Shown: one piece after another, positions 50,544 to 61,053 of the stretch
How the letters are laid out: every line of letters starts with the position of its first letter
Numbering within the stretch: position 1 is the first letter of the stretch
Assembly (NCBI GenBank): GCA_900074745.1
Contig: LT598465.1
Coordinates: 186,001-250,000 of the forward strand
Source of the DNA: Lachancea mirantina
Taxonomy: Eukaryota; Ascomycota; Saccharomycetes; Saccharomycetales; Saccharomycetaceae
Direction: 5' to 3'
DNA length: 64,000 bases
Translations under genes and position numbers: made by a program
The notes under the pieces: generated by a model
Told to the model about the DNA's origin: nothing
The model's input: the letters and a program-made list of their open reading frames with translations, nothing else
Database searches by the model: none

Positions 50544-51534
50544 TGCTCGTTAAGACCGTTGAATAAAACGTCATGTACTTATATAATGATATTCATTACA
50601 GAAATAGAACTCTGTGCAGTAACAGAAAAAAGTTAGCATTAATTGAATGTGCAGAATTGATCCACACCGGTCTGCATCCAGTTATTAAAGGCTAACAAGC
50701 GTTACGGCCCTACTATAGTTCGCACTAGCACTTCAAACTCGGACTGGGAGCTGGTTCGGACCTAAAACGTGCAAAGCGATATAAATCTTGTTTGCACAGA
50801 AACCCTATGTAAAGCGGTGAGTTGGTCGCCATATTACTGGCAAGTGTAGTGACTTGGATCTATTGCCGCCACGTCGAAAACCATCCTCTTCGTTCTTGAT
50901 CCTTTGTCAACTCGGTTGTATTTTCTTGGCAGAAATGCCTACAGCGACAGAATGAAAAATATATCAGACATGCAGAAAAGAGACATGGCATTACACAGGC
51001 GACAAGTGATTTAGAGCGGTATCATTAAGCTCAGTAGAAATTTGGGAGTCGCCTGCAAATAATAAGCGCCATCAAAACTTTTATCGCATGGCTCCTCTAT
51101 AAGTATCTTATGATGGTCACGTGATATTCCTAACGTATCATCCGCTTATTACAAAAGCATTATTATCAAGCATCAGAATTACCATCGGCTGATGAGCATG
51201 CCTCCCTGAAACACTTCTCAAATAGCAGTTTGATTGTTGTGCTTCGTTCTCGTGATATCTCTTAAAAAACACATCTTCGTACATAATGATACACATGTGG
51301 CTTCCGGAATTTTTAACGACGGAAAAATTGATGCTATTGAATTAGGTAGAAACTGATGAGCCAAGTGTATACAACACGCTCTAGTTGTGGCCTGGTGATC
51401 TTCACTACTGAGCTTTGAATAGCAGAAACGATTTTGCCAAGAACAAGTTTTCATTTAGCTTCTTTTCAAGGGGGTTTTTCCTGCGTTTTGGGTTGAATTA
51501 GTCGTCAAATAAACAGTGGGTAATCACAGCTCGA
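50544..51534. other. Long promoter region of PHO2
   Basis: 991 bp between two plus-strand genes. It contains a CACGTG (51118-51123, context GTCACGTGAT) about 410 bp before PHO2. A GTGCAAA/TTTGCAC inverted repeat (50769-50797) and a B-box-like GGTTCGGACC (50753-50762) lie near each other, but no tRNA folds around them. Nothing else was recognised. Confidence 0.5.
51118..51123. promoter_or_regulatory. CACGTG upstream of PHO2
   Basis: A TCACGTGAT site about 410 bp from the PHO2 ATG. Pho4 itself binds CACGTG, so feedback on PHO2 is possible, but the flanking T disfavours Pho4 and favours Cbf1. Confidence 0.4.
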
Positions 51535-53043
51535 ATGGAAACATTTGATCCGCATTTTGCATCACAAACAGATAACCACTCTAGTGGTAGTACAGCACAG
51601 CCGGAGGTGCAGGATTCCAATGGCAATGGCAGCTTGTCGAGCTCAACTTCACATTCCGCAGCGGCCTTGGAAAGCGGCGAACAGGCGGAAAAACATGAGG
51701 AGGCCGAGGATTCTCACAACGAGACCAACCCAGCTTCAACCGGTGCTAGAGATTCTAAACCCCGCTCCAAGCGTACAAGGGCCACTGGTGAAGCCTTGAA
51801 CGTTTTGAAACGCGAATTCGATGAGAACCCAAATCCGAATGCTCAAAATAGGAAAAGAATCTCAGAACTGACGGGATTACCTGAGAAAAATGTCCGTATA
51901 TGGTTCCAAAACAGACGTGCCAAATACAGGAAGTCTGATAAGCAGACTGCTAGGCCCTCGGCCACCAATATGGGAGCTGCGGGAGACATGAGCCCTGCGG
52001 TCGATTTCGACCGAGTTCCCATTGGGGCTAACCACAATTACTGCTTTGTCGATGCAAACTCACTTGTAGTCGGGTCTTGGAAAAGGCTGAAAAGTGGGAA
52101 TTTGAAAGAAGAAGGTCTTCAATGCATTAAGCAACTATCAAACCTATCACCTATGTCTATCAATGAAATTATGGCCGATGCCACAGATTTGATAGTTATC
52201 ATCTCGAAAAAAAACCTTGAAATCAATTATTTCTTTAGTGCCATTGCCAACAACACCAAGATTCTTTTCAGGATATTTTTCCCAATAGCGACTGTCATCG
52301 ACTGTTCTATAAGTTATGAAACAGAATCATTGTCTCACGACGGACAAGATGAGTCTGAGGAAAAAAATGATCTACAAAGGCACAGCGAGCTCAAATTGAA
52401 CTTATCAAAGCCTCCGAAATTCGCCGTATATTTCTCAGATGCTTCAGACCAGCTATCTTCAAATCAATGGTCTATATGCGATGACTTTTCTGAAGGTACT
52501 CAGGTGAGTCAGGCATTTTTGGGTGGATCCAATATTCCGCATATTTTGTCAGGAATGGAAGATTCTCTCAAATACCTGACATCTTTAATACACGATTATA
52601 ACAGCGTGGAGCAAGACACCACGAACCCTAATAAAAACAGCGAAAATCAAATGGTGGATATGCACGGTACTGAACAAACCATGCTACTGCACCCAGAACC
52701 GCAAGCATTAATTGATTCTCGCGAGGAAAACTTCTTTGACGATTATCAGAGGCATAACGAATTTTACGGATTGAAAGATCATGACCCTGTAACGAACAGT
52801 CAGCCTGGTTTCAATTCCACCACGATGAATGAAACGAACTCCTTTCACCCTCAACAAAATGGGTCCGAGGGCAACGACCACCTGGTACCGCCTCATTATC
52901 AAGAGCAAGGGCTACCCAAAACGCCTGACTTTTTCAAGCATGCTAGTGATCTGAATAATGATGAACAGGGAGGTCTCAACAATTTACTTATCTTTGACGA
53001 TCAAGGAAATTCGGCCCCGGCAAATGGTCAAAACTTTTTCTAA
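51535..53043 (+). CDS. PHO2: PHO2 (BAS2/GRF10), homeodomain transcription factor
   Basis: 502 residues (S. cerevisiae about 559). The homeodomain spans about residues 77-136 with RSKRTRATGEALNVLKREFDENP and recognition helix KNVRIWFQNRRAKYRKSDK (Trp, Phe, Asn, Arg present). The rest is acidic and Asn/Gln/Ser-rich, with a conserved block around NHNYCFVDANSLVVGSWKRLKSG and a C-terminal cluster NNLLIFDDQGN. Pho2 cooperates with Pho4 in phosphate response, Bas1 in purine synthesis and Swi5 at HO. The neighbour NSE4-PHO2 spacing of the S. cerevisiae track holds after allowing for the interleaved genes. Confidence 0.95.
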   Translation: METFDPHFASQTDNHSSGSTAQPEVQDSNGNGSLSSSTSHSAAALESGEQAEKHEEAEDSHNETNPASTGARDSKPRSKRTRATGEALNVLKREFDENPNPNAQNRKRISELTGLPEKNVRIWFQNRRAKYRKSDKQTARPSATNMGAAGDMSPAVDFDRVPIGANHNYCFVDANSLVVGSWKRLKSGNLKEEGLQCIKQLSNLSPMSINEIMADATDLIVIISKKNLEINYFFSAIANNTKILFRIFFPIATVIDCSISYETESLSHDGQDESEEKNDLQRHSELKLNLSKPPKFAVYFSDASDQLSSNQWSICDDFSEGTQVSQAFLGGSNIPHILSGMEDSLKYLTSLIHDYNSVEQDTTNPNKNSENQMVDMHGTEQTMLLHPEPQALIDSREENFFDDYQRHNEFYGLKDHDPVTNSQPGFNSTTMNETNSFHPQQNGSEGNDHLVPPHYQEQGLPKTPDFFKHASDLNNDEQGGLNNLLIFDDQGNSAPANGQNFF

Positions 53044-53508
53044 TTGCATGGGTAAGTTTTATTGTAAGAGGGTCATTTGTTATTATTTTGATACGGTGTC
53101 TGACAATGTTTGGCATTCATCCTGAATGATGATGTAACCATTTTTCGGATCAAGTTCGGCTTAAGTCGAAACAGCTATCTTCTGCGCTTATGCCGAATGG
53201 GAAGTGTTCAAAATGTAATGAGAGAGGATGAGACTCAATGGGATGTTACCGACTCAATTTTGCAGAACATTATTCCATTATTATGGAAACTCTATTAGAA
53301 GCGACTCAAAGGCTCTTTTGCTTGTCGGTAAGCTATTTTATGGATGGTTTTCAACCGATTTAACAAAAAGTTTTGTTTCTCAGTCTTTATATTGAGGTAA
53401 GTCGGCATAGAATATAAATCCCCTTCCATTCATTACATAGGCTGTTTAAATCGCACAAACAAATTTCCTAGTCATCTAGCTATCTCTCACACATAAAAAG
53501 TGCTTAAA
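53044..53508. other. Convergent spacer PHO2 / EAR1
   Basis: 465 bp between two 3' ends, much longer than most convergent gaps here (11-76 bp). A RTGATGA-like box (ATGATGA, 53126-53132) occurs, but no snoRNA terminal stem or D box accompanies it. A 62-codon frame at 53110-53298 has no family signal. Content unknown. Confidence 0.5.
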
Positions 53509-55014
53509 CTACAAGAATTGATTGACAAATGCATTTTTTTTAGCCTCATCGTTGTCGTCATGTGAGCTTTTACCGTCTTCGCGAGAGTCTCCAGCTCCTG
53601 GTGCAGAATTCTGAATTTCAATTGATTCATGATCATCAGAGATGTAGGAGGGGGGTTCAGCTGGCAAAGAGTTCAAAGTATATTCATCACCCACAACAGA
53701 GGAAGGAGAAGTACTGAACTCAAATCCCGGTGGGGGTGGCAGCAAATGTCCTTCACGATCAACCACGTTACCAACTTCAGAGGTCGAAACGCTTTCGTTG
53801 TCAGAGAGATCGTCCTCATAATTGCTTTCGACCAGAACGTCTTGGTCATAATCTTCGTAAGAGGGAGGGGGTAGCTTGATACCGTTTAACTTAGCGTACC
53901 CCCATTTTTTCACGTTAGCCTCAATATAAACAAATCCGTGCGTGCCGAAGTTGACATGAACTTTGCATGGTAAATTAGCGCCGACTATGGGATAGAGATA
54001 TTTGAGTTTCCAACCCTTGATATGACCACCGACAGATTTTTCCTTCAACTTTTTACCATTGCGAGTGAAAAATACTGTACCACTGTTACTCCTATAACCG
54101 ATTCCGATAACATCCCCCTTCTCACATCTGGGGAATAGGGATGCGAGCTCGGGTGCTTGTTCGAAGGAATCGTTAAACCGGCGGCCTCCCGAAGAGTCAT
54201 AGGCAATCGAATGGTGATGTCTTCCTGGTAACCTAAAGTAAGGATAAGGAGACGTGCACAAACCGAAAGATATGAGCTCACTATCAGACAACTGATTATT
54301 GCCACTGCCAGCAGTATTGAGTTCAAAAATTTTAAATTCACAGTAATAGATGCGGTTGATGCGCGGAATCGGTAAATTTGCCATCACGGATGCGTCATAG
54401 TTGTAATTCAGGAAAGTAATTTCGGTTCGGTTTTCTACCAATATCGTGTCATTTGGAAGATTTGCATTTGGCTGGAATTCCCAAGCGTGGGCTCCTTCTT
54501 CCTCTATAAATTGCAAAGTTTGCTCGTTTATTATAGGATCTTCGGCGTCGGTTCCAATGGCCTCAGGTATGACGAGGGGTGGATTTTGCCGAATGAATTC
54601 TTCACCTTGTTTGTAATAAAATTGCTCTTCAGGCGACATTTTCGCTAATTTATCCCTGACCACATTTTCATCGTCCAGTGCACTAGGCCATCTTGCATTA
54701 ACAGCGGGTCCCAAGATCCGTGTGGTACCTTGCCCATTCAGCGAAATGCCCGTTGTCAAATACCTCCTTACCAGGTACTTGATACAAAAATAGATGATCG
54801 TCAGCAAAAAATAGCACGACACCATAAACAACACACTGAATAAGATCAAATCAACATCAAACTCGTTGTCAAAGTCATCTCCATACGGTGGTCGCGACTC
54901 ATAAATATTATCTTCATGTCTCGGAAGTACTTGTCCACACACAAAATTGGACCCTACAAGTCCTCCAAGACAAAAAACGGTGAAATACTTATACGGCCAG
55001 GCCACTGCAAACAT
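53509..55014 (-). CDS. EAR1: EAR1/SSH4-type Rsp5 adaptor with SPRY domain
   Basis: 501 residues from the ATG at 55014; the frame extends seven codons upstream only to TTG. One membrane segment lies at about 48-72 (VDLILFSVLFMVSCYFLLTIIYFCIKYL, part). A SPRY domain follows (about 190-360), with FGLCTSPYPYFRLPGRHHHSIAYDSSGG and GDVIGIGYRSNSGTVFFTRNGKKL. The tail contains two PPxY motifs (LPPPSYEDY and EPPSYISD) that bind WW domains of Rsp5. The protein brings cargo to Rsp5 for sorting into multivesicular bodies. As a pre-duplication gene it is the likely ancestor-like equivalent of both Ear1 and Ssh4; the position beside ALD matches EAR1 (YMR171C). Confidence 0.92.
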   Translation of the reverse strand: MFAVAWPYKYFTVFCLGGLVGSNFVCGQVLPRHEDNIYESRPPYGDDFDNEFDVDLILFSVLFMVSCYFLLTIIYFCIKYLVRRYLTTGISLNGQGTTRILGPAVNARWPSALDDENVVRDKLAKMSPEEQFYYKQGEEFIRQNPPLVIPEAIGTDAEDPIINEQTLQFIEEEGAHAWEFQPNANLPNDTILVENRTEITFLNYNYDASVMANLPIPRINRIYYCEFKIFELNTAGSGNNQLSDSELISFGLCTSPYPYFRLPGRHHHSIAYDSSGGRRFNDSFEQAPELASLFPRCEKGDVIGIGYRSNSGTVFFTRNGKKLKEKSVGGHIKGWKLKYLYPIVGANLPCKVHVNFGTHGFVYIEANVKKWGYAKLNGIKLPPPSYEDYDQDVLVESNYEDDLSDNESVSTSEVGNVVDREGHLLPPPPGFEFSTSPSSVVGDEYTLNSLPAEPPSYISDDHESIEIQNSAPGAGDSREDGKSSHDDNDEAKKNAFVNQFL

Positions 55015-55229
55015 ATTCGGTCTGCTCGAGCCCAACGAAATCCACCTCGGGAGTAACCTTGTTGAAATGTTAAAATGGTGATGGGTTTGTCATATATCTT
55101 AATGGTTCCATAATCTTTATTATTTGCCTCTCATTTTGAACGAAAGAATGCTGATCACCTGGTTCATACTTCTAGGCCTTGAAAATTCATCTCATCACCT
55201 AGTAACACCAGCTTGATACCGTTCAAGTC

Positions 55230-57983
55230 TCATGATAAATCAAATCTGGCGTCCGAAGTCAAAGCGTACAGTAGTTTTTGTCTTAGTAAATCTTTATCAC
55301 GATAGTCGGGCAATTTTAGTAGATTGACACATGTAGAAGCAGTAGGTAATCTTGCGATGTCACGGCCAGCGTTTCGGATACCAAAATGCGGGTCTAAAGA
55401 GCCAAATCCCTGCAATGGGGCTCTTGGAACAGATGTAACAAACTTGACAAATTTGAGACGTTGTTCCGGTGAAAATTCTCTAAGGATGTCCCAAAAATGT
55501 CTTATTGTAATGTCGCCGTCGACATAATCACCATATTCTGTATTTGCCCTCAGGTCAGCAAGGTTTATGTCTTTGCCACCGCCACTGATAAGCATTTGCA
55601 ACTCAACAGAGTTGAACATTTGGATCCAGTGAGCTGGAATCATGACAGTTAAACCTCCCAAGAAGTAGCGAGTTGGAATTCGTGATTTTCTGTTCAATTT
55701 GTACTCTGCAATGGAAAGAACATATTCGAGCACATTGGATCTTGTCACCGGTATTTGAGAGCCCCTATTAATTAACTCCACGGCTTGTTTAGACTCATCA
55801 TCTGTTACCTCAAACCGTAAGTCCAACAATTCCAGCTCTTTGGTGTCCATGGCAAGCAATTTAACCAAATTCCGGTACAGAGTGCTGTCCAAACTGGCCA
55901 GATCATCAAAGCTGGACTGGAAGGAGTTTTGGCTACTGAGCATTTTCTTCAGCAAAAAGTCAGCAAACGCAACATCTATCAAGACATGATCGTAGAGACA
56001 TTTGCCCAATATTTTGCCCATGAAAAACAAATAATTGAAATGTTGCTTAGAATTGATTTTGGGCGAAGGATAAATCTCATGCTTTTCATTCGCTTTAAAA
56101 AGTTCCATCGTGTCCGCTTTGAATCCCTCTTCTGTCACACTCGTCAAAAACTCTTTAGTAATACCGCCTCCATCAATGCCTGCCTCTGGCCCAAATTCAC
56201 TTACAAAAGTCACTGCTAGACGAGACTTTAAGCTTTCACCTATTGGATTAAATGCCTTGAATGCATCTTCTAATGTATGCTCTCGAGAGATAGTAGCTTG
56301 TTGACGAGTACTCATGGGGCTAGACGACCATGGCGCGAAAAAACCGGGATCCATTGCGTCTAAGCCTAATCTTTTCCTATCCAAGGATATCAGCCAGTAG
56401 AAGAGCTCAACTCTTTGCTCGAAGGGTATGAAGAAGGGCGCTTTGGCAAGAATTTCGGTTTTTTTGAATTGCCTAGTTGGATCGCGGCTGCCGAAGGATT
56501 TCCTTATTTCATTCAAGAACTTCTCCTTGAGAGATGAATCGCTGACACTTGACTGAACAGGGTAGCCTCCAATTTCCTCATCATCATCATGCATATGCTG
56601 CCTATAGAAAATCTCGAAATCACCCACAAACTTAAATATGTTGACATGAAGGAACTCTTCATCCCGTACACTCCAGTATTGTTTATCAGTAGGCGTGGAA
56701 CAGAAATGTAGCCTTGAGTCTCGAAGATAAATCCTGTTCAACAGAACAAGCATTCTTTTTTCATTTGATGAGCCACGCTCATTACTATTCCAGAGATTCT
56801 CGAAGGTCGCGCGCCTCAAGTAGTCAGTTAGTTGCTTCAAGTGCTTCAAAGAATATATCTTGATACTGGTCATTATCTCATGATCGCTTGTGACCGAAAG
56901 ATATAAATCCACCAAGTCAATGAGCAAAGAGAAAAGGCTGAAAAGAGACGGCCGGTCAAAGGGGTCTTTCATGGTCAAACCCATGAACGTCTTTTCATGA
57001 AGTTCAGCCATAAAATGCGACTTTGAGAGTAGTTTAATCAACGAATTGCTTTTACAATTCTGGTTGGGCGCACACTTAACAAAAGCGGCAGCGTCGCTAA
57101 ATCGATCCTGAGACTCATTTTGCGCGAGATAAGCAATTAAATGACTTTGGTAAAGCTTTGAGAACTCCTCGTAATATTGCATATCCTCTTGCGAGGTAAG
57201 ATGAAGACATTTTATGATCGCATCGGCAAATGCCAATTGTCGATTTCCACTAGAATGGTTGTAAACGTACGAAAGGTTGTCGAGCAGATCGGCCAACGAG
57301 GCGTCTTTTGCAAAATTCGCGGGGCAGTATTCGTCCTTGATACACATCAAAAAGGTGTCGATATTGGTAATAATTACTGCACTTGATCTGTTTACTGCGA
57401 ATAACGCTCTAACCTCCACATCCTGGATATGAACGACATCAAATAAAGTTAAAACTTTCTGATAGAAATTTAAGGGCACTTGAAAAGAGGCTTCGTGCAC
57501 TAATTTTATTAAGGCCGTGACAAACTCTCTTGTTGGTATAAGCTCGGTATCCAAGCTTTCTATTATCAAATCCAAGAGTTGGGAAGAGCATTCAAACTTG
57601 CCAATCGACTCAAGAATCTTAATTAAAGCATGGTTGGCCAGTAGTTTGTCCCTCTCCCGTAACATCTTAACATTAGTAGTCCTCAAAACGATCTCCAGGT
57701 CACCAGCTCCAAATTCTTCCAGAACTTGAATCGGGTATACCAGGAAAAGAATTCTTGCCGTTCTGGAATCTAATTTCCCTACTGCCGCTCGAAAGAACCT
57801 CTCATTACTCAATTTCCTTCTAATGCTACTCTGGATAGTCAAAGCACTTTCGAAATTCCTCTTTTCTGTCGCCCGTCGTTGGCGTTCGGTTCTGGCATTT
57901 TCTAGGATCTCTGACCGGGTTTTTCTGGTCTTTGAACCTAGATTGACAGTCCTCCGTTTCGTTTGGCCCGTAAAATTGAGCAT
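55230..57983 (-). CDS. HUL5: HUL5, HECT ubiquitin ligase of the proteasome
   Basis: 917 residues (S. cerevisiae about 910). It starts MLNFTGQTKRRTVNLG as in Hul5 and human UBE3C and has an IQ-like element (LTIQSSIRRKLSNERFF) near 45-65. The HECT domain covers the last 350 residues or so, with catalytic Cys885 in LPTASTCVNLLKLP, plus EAGIDGGGITKEFL and NRGSQIPVTRSNVLEYV. Hul5 is an E4-type enzyme that extends ubiquitin chains at the proteasome and helps degrade misfolded proteins. It shares a 107 bp divergent promoter with GPI10, as in S. cerevisiae (YGL141W-YGL142C). Confidence 0.96.
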   Translation of the reverse strand: MLNFTGQTKRRTVNLGSKTRKTRSEILENARTERQRRATEKRNFESALTIQSSIRRKLSNERFFRAAVGKLDSRTARILFLVYPIQVLEEFGAGDLEIVLRTTNVKMLRERDKLLANHALIKILESIGKFECSSQLLDLIIESLDTELIPTREFVTALIKLVHEASFQVPLNFYQKVLTLFDVVHIQDVEVRALFAVNRSSAVIITNIDTFLMCIKDEYCPANFAKDASLADLLDNLSYVYNHSSGNRQLAFADAIIKCLHLTSQEDMQYYEEFSKLYQSHLIAYLAQNESQDRFSDAAAFVKCAPNQNCKSNSLIKLLSKSHFMAELHEKTFMGLTMKDPFDRPSLFSLFSLLIDLVDLYLSVTSDHEIMTSIKIYSLKHLKQLTDYLRRATFENLWNSNERGSSNEKRMLVLLNRIYLRDSRLHFCSTPTDKQYWSVRDEEFLHVNIFKFVGDFEIFYRQHMHDDDEEIGGYPVQSSVSDSSLKEKFLNEIRKSFGSRDPTRQFKKTEILAKAPFFIPFEQRVELFYWLISLDRKRLGLDAMDPGFFAPWSSSPMSTRQQATISREHTLEDAFKAFNPIGESLKSRLAVTFVSEFGPEAGIDGGGITKEFLTSVTEEGFKADTMELFKANEKHEIYPSPKINSKQHFNYLFFMGKILGKCLYDHVLIDVAFADFLLKKMLSSQNSFQSSFDDLASLDSTLYRNLVKLLAMDTKELELLDLRFEVTDDESKQAVELINRGSQIPVTRSNVLEYVLSIAEYKLNRKSRIPTRYFLGGLTVMIPAHWIQMFNSVELQMLISGGGKDINLADLRANTEYGDYVDGDITIRHFWDILREFSPEQRLKFVKFVTSVPRAPLQGFGSLDPHFGIRNAGRDIARLPTASTCVNLLKLPDYRDKDLLRQKLLYALTSDARFDLS

Positions 57984-58090
57984 ATAGTCAACTTGTAGAT
58001 CTGCTTTTTTAATTTGTCAATACCTGAAGGTTTCTTGAAAGATGGAATTCTACATTGAATAATTGGTCACCTTATTAAGAGATCATCACT

Positions 58091-59893
58091 ATGGAAGACC
58101 CGGCGATGAGTATAAAAACAAGGCGAATCTCACCACTTTTCCTTGCATTAGTGATCATTAGAACTGTAAATGCTCTGGTCATATCATCATATTTTCAAGC
58201 CGACGAGTTTTGGCAATCTCTAGAGCCAGCTCATTGGAAAGCTTTTGGTTATGGCGAGATCACTTGGGAATGGGAAAACAAGCTTAGAAGCTATGCTTTT
58301 CCGTTCATGTTTGAAATTGTTTACAGAGCTGCGAGATTTGTAGCTAAAGTGTATGAGACATGGAGCAATTTGAGTGCGGGTTTGTTAATGCGATGTGTTA
58401 CAGTGGGTTTTCCAAATTGGCGAGCAGCTTGGCAATTTATTTGGCAATACAGGCAATTTAATCGGGATGTTAAGGAGCTGATAGAATACACACTTGTCAT
58501 TTATGGACCTAAGGTGGCAATGGCTTTGTTAGGAGCCACGGGAGAATTTTACCTTATACAGTTTGTCCAAAAGGTTTTTGCCGTGCAACGGCCACTTCAA
58601 GCTGATAAAAAGGACCAAACCACGGTTCTGGTTCCAGTGGCTCAATACGCGACGATCTTGTGTGTCACAAATTTTTTCAACTGTTTCATGATTACTCGGA
58701 GTTTTATCAACACCTTTGAAATGGATCTTACATGCATAGCGCTTTATTTCTGGGATTGGAGTGGTGGCACAAATATAAATTCGACCAATTTTACGAAGAG
58801 TCTTTTTTGCGCGTTTTTCGTTTGCCTCCAAAGACCCACTAATGCCTTCATTTGGATTCCTTTGGGACTTTTCCTCGTAATGGGTCTCTTGGGTGAAAGA
58901 AAGTACTACGAGATCGGCAAACTTGGCTTTAAAATAAGCTATACTTTCACCTTGGCGTTTGCAATAAATTTGGCTATTGATTTTTACTTTTATGGCGAAT
59001 TGACTTTCCCAGTTTATCGATTTTTCGAATTTAACGTCACTAGCTCTTTGTCGTCCTTCTATGGGAAATCCCCTTGGCATTTCCATTTATTACAAAGCAT
59101 TCCAATAATTCTAGGCTACAGTATTCCGCTTGTCCTGTATGGATTTTTTAAACCGGAAAAACGGAACAATCAACAATTGCTTACCTCACTGTCACAAATC
59201 AAAGTTGTTATCATCGTCAACATCATTTTGTTCAGTCTCATCCCACACAAAGAGTTTCGTTTTCTTTATATGCTGCATCCACTTTTTACAGCGTTAGCGA
59301 CTTCAGCTCTACTCGATCTTTCACTCAAATATCGCGGACTCGATTTTAGAAAGACGCGGTTTTGGATTTTACCACTCATATCTGTAATTGCTGCAATGTT
59401 GTTGTCATCATCGCACGAAACCGGGGTTGTGGAGGTAATGAAGTATTTGCATAACATCCCCAATGTACAAAGTATCGGCTTTGTAATGCCTTGTCACTCG
59501 ACTCCCTGGCAGAGCTATTTACATCGCAACGACATCTTAGACTTATGGTCTATATCGTGTGAACCGCCGCTATTTCTCTTGAAAGATCCCTCTTCGGCAG
59601 AAAAGCTGCAATGTTACATGGATGAAAGTGACATTCTTTATGATGATATCCCGCTATTCTTCCAGCGCAACTTCCCGCCCTTTTCTCTGGACAAAGATTC
59701 ACAGTCTCGGTTCAATCACACCTGGCCCGAATTTTTGATCATATTTCAACATTTAGATGACATTTTCATGAACGATTATCTGAGAAATAGTGGTTACATG
59801 AAATTTCAAAGTTTTTACAACTCTAAGAGTCATTGGGACTCCAGAAGGGCTGGAGATGTCATAATTTATTATAGGCCCGAGTTAATATATTGA
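58091..59893 (+). CDS. GPI10: GPI10, alpha-1,2-mannosyltransferase of GPI anchor synthesis
   Basis: 600 residues (S. cerevisiae about 616). A family GT22 multipass ER protein that adds the third mannose of the GPI core. The first lumenal loop has YFQADEFWQSLEPAHWKAFGYGEITWEWE with the conserved acidic pair, and the HKEXRF signature is HKEFRFLYMLHPLFTALA (near 385-390). About ten hydrophobic segments are visible, and a hydrophilic lumenal C-terminal part ends the protein. A second Met at residue 6 (MSIKTRR) is another possible start. It converges on MSS2 with a 23 bp gap. Confidence 0.96.
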   Translation: MEDPAMSIKTRRISPLFLALVIIRTVNALVISSYFQADEFWQSLEPAHWKAFGYGEITWEWENKLRSYAFPFMFEIVYRAARFVAKVYETWSNLSAGLLMRCVTVGFPNWRAAWQFIWQYRQFNRDVKELIEYTLVIYGPKVAMALLGATGEFYLIQFVQKVFAVQRPLQADKKDQTTVLVPVAQYATILCVTNFFNCFMITRSFINTFEMDLTCIALYFWDWSGGTNINSTNFTKSLFCAFFVCLQRPTNAFIWIPLGLFLVMGLLGERKYYEIGKLGFKISYTFTLAFAINLAIDFYFYGELTFPVYRFFEFNVTSSLSSFYGKSPWHFHLLQSIPIILGYSIPLVLYGFFKPEKRNNQQLLTSLSQIKVVIIVNIILFSLIPHKEFRFLYMLHPLFTALATSALLDLSLKYRGLDFRKTRFWILPLISVIAAMLLSSSHETGVVEVMKYLHNIPNVQSIGFVMPCHSTPWQSYLHRNDILDLWSISCEPPLFLLKDPSSAEKLQCYMDESDILYDDIPLFFQRNFPPFSLDKDSQSRFNHTWPEFLIIFQHLDDIFMNDYLRNSGYMKFQSFYNSKSHWDSRRAGDVIIYYRPELIY

Positions 59894-59916
59894 AAGTATG
59901 CACGTCAAACAAAGCA

Positions 59917-61053
59917 TTAAAGATCCCACCTACTTCTTGTCTCGTTTTCCTGAGATAAATTATCACCAGATTTCGCGCTTTCAATAGAACTCTCACCTAA
60001 ATGCCTTTCTGATTCAAGTGAATTGATAGTTGCTTTCCGTTTTTCCTTAAATTGTGCAAGTGTCGCCCTCGCGTTGGGATGATTGCCTAGTATCTCTTCA
60101 AGACTTTTCAAGCACTTGCTCGCTTTCTGCCAATCCTTCTGCTGTATACAACAATCAAAATATCCAATAAAACAATCAACTTCCAAAAGTTCCATACCAA
60201 GTCGAAACCATTCTAGCGCTTTTCGGTTATTCTGGAAATAGTCCTTTTCGAGAAAACCCAGTGCTCTAAACGATTGCACAAATCCTTCTGTAGCCGCGCT
60301 TTCCATCAAAAACCGCGCCTTAATTGGATCAGAATTCAAATAAATTTGAGCCAAGTAATAATATGAATGAACCACACGCTCCAGAGGACAAAATTTGACA
60401 CTCTTAAGAAAGCTATTCTCTGCGTCTTGCAATGCAGCTTTTTTGAAATAAATTACTCCCAGTTGTTGATAAACTTCTCCAGCCAAATACGTTTCATCTT
60501 CAAGTTTCAAAAACCTCTTGTACCAATTTTCTGCTCCATTATAGTCTCCTAATTTGAATACCAAATCTCCAGTGAGTTTCAGGGTAAGCGGATGATTCAG
60601 GTTTTTTAGTTCTTTGATGAGTTTTTTAGCGTGTTCTACATCTGAAACAGGTTGTTTAGAAGCGTCTTTCAAAACTTCGAATGCTAAAAGTGCAATTCCG
60701 TCATTGTCACCCATTTCTGCAGCCTTTTCAAGTAACGCATTTTCCAGCGCCAGTAGATGTACATTAATGCTCTTTGACTTGCGTCGCACTTTCTCGAGAA
60801 CTTTTTTCATAACCATCACATCAGAAGCAACAAAAGAAGTAGGCAGACGGGGTTCTCTATCCAGTTTGTTCATTCCATCGTATACAGACTCATAAGCTGG
60901 TAACAACGTTCCATAATTAAGTTTACTGTCGAGTTCAAAAAGTATCTTATTGATAAGCTTTTTTTGAGGGAAAACTTGGTCAAACAACGGTCGCTTAGGA
61001 ATTGTACTTGAAAGCTGTCTAATTATTAGCCTTGGGTTTTTAAATCCCTGCAT
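59917..61053 (-). CDS. MSS2: MSS2, mitochondrial protein for Cox2 export
   Basis: 378 residues (S. cerevisiae about 351). The N terminus is basic with Ser/Thr (MQGFKNPRLIIRQLSSTIPKRPLF), as in a mitochondrial presequence. The remainder is helical with TPR-like repeats (for example LGDYNGAENWYKRFLKLEDETYLAGEVYQQLGVIYFKK). Mss2 lies on the matrix side of the inner membrane and helps move the Cox2 C-terminal tail to the intermembrane space with Cox18 and Pnt1. Its place near KIN28 matches S. cerevisiae YDL107W-YDL108W. Confidence 0.88.
   Translation of the reverse strand: MQGFKNPRLIIRQLSSTIPKRPLFDQVFPQKKLINKILFELDSKLNYGTLLPAYESVYDGMNKLDREPRLPTSFVASDVMVMKKVLEKVRRKSKSINVHLLALENALLEKAAEMGDNDGIALLAFEVLKDASKQPVSDVEHAKKLIKELKNLNHPLTLKLTGDLVFKLGDYNGAENWYKRFLKLEDETYLAGEVYQQLGVIYFKKAALQDAENSFLKSVKFCPLERVVHSYYYLAQIYLNSDPIKARFLMESAATEGFVQSFRALGFLEKDYFQNNRKALEWFRLGMELLEVDCFIGYFDCCIQQKDWQKASKCLKSLEEILGNHPNARATLAQFKEKRKATINSLESERHLGESSIESAKSGDNLSQENETRSRWDL

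Noticed and set aside
50753-50797. B-box-like GGTTCGGACC with a nearby GTGCAAA/TTTGCAC inverted repeat, as for a Pol III gene
   Set aside because: The B box has a mismatch at an invariant base, there is no A box at tRNA spacing, and no cloverleaf forms.
53126-53132. C-box-like ATGATGA suggesting a C/D snoRNA
   Set aside because: No terminal stem or D box at suitable distance.
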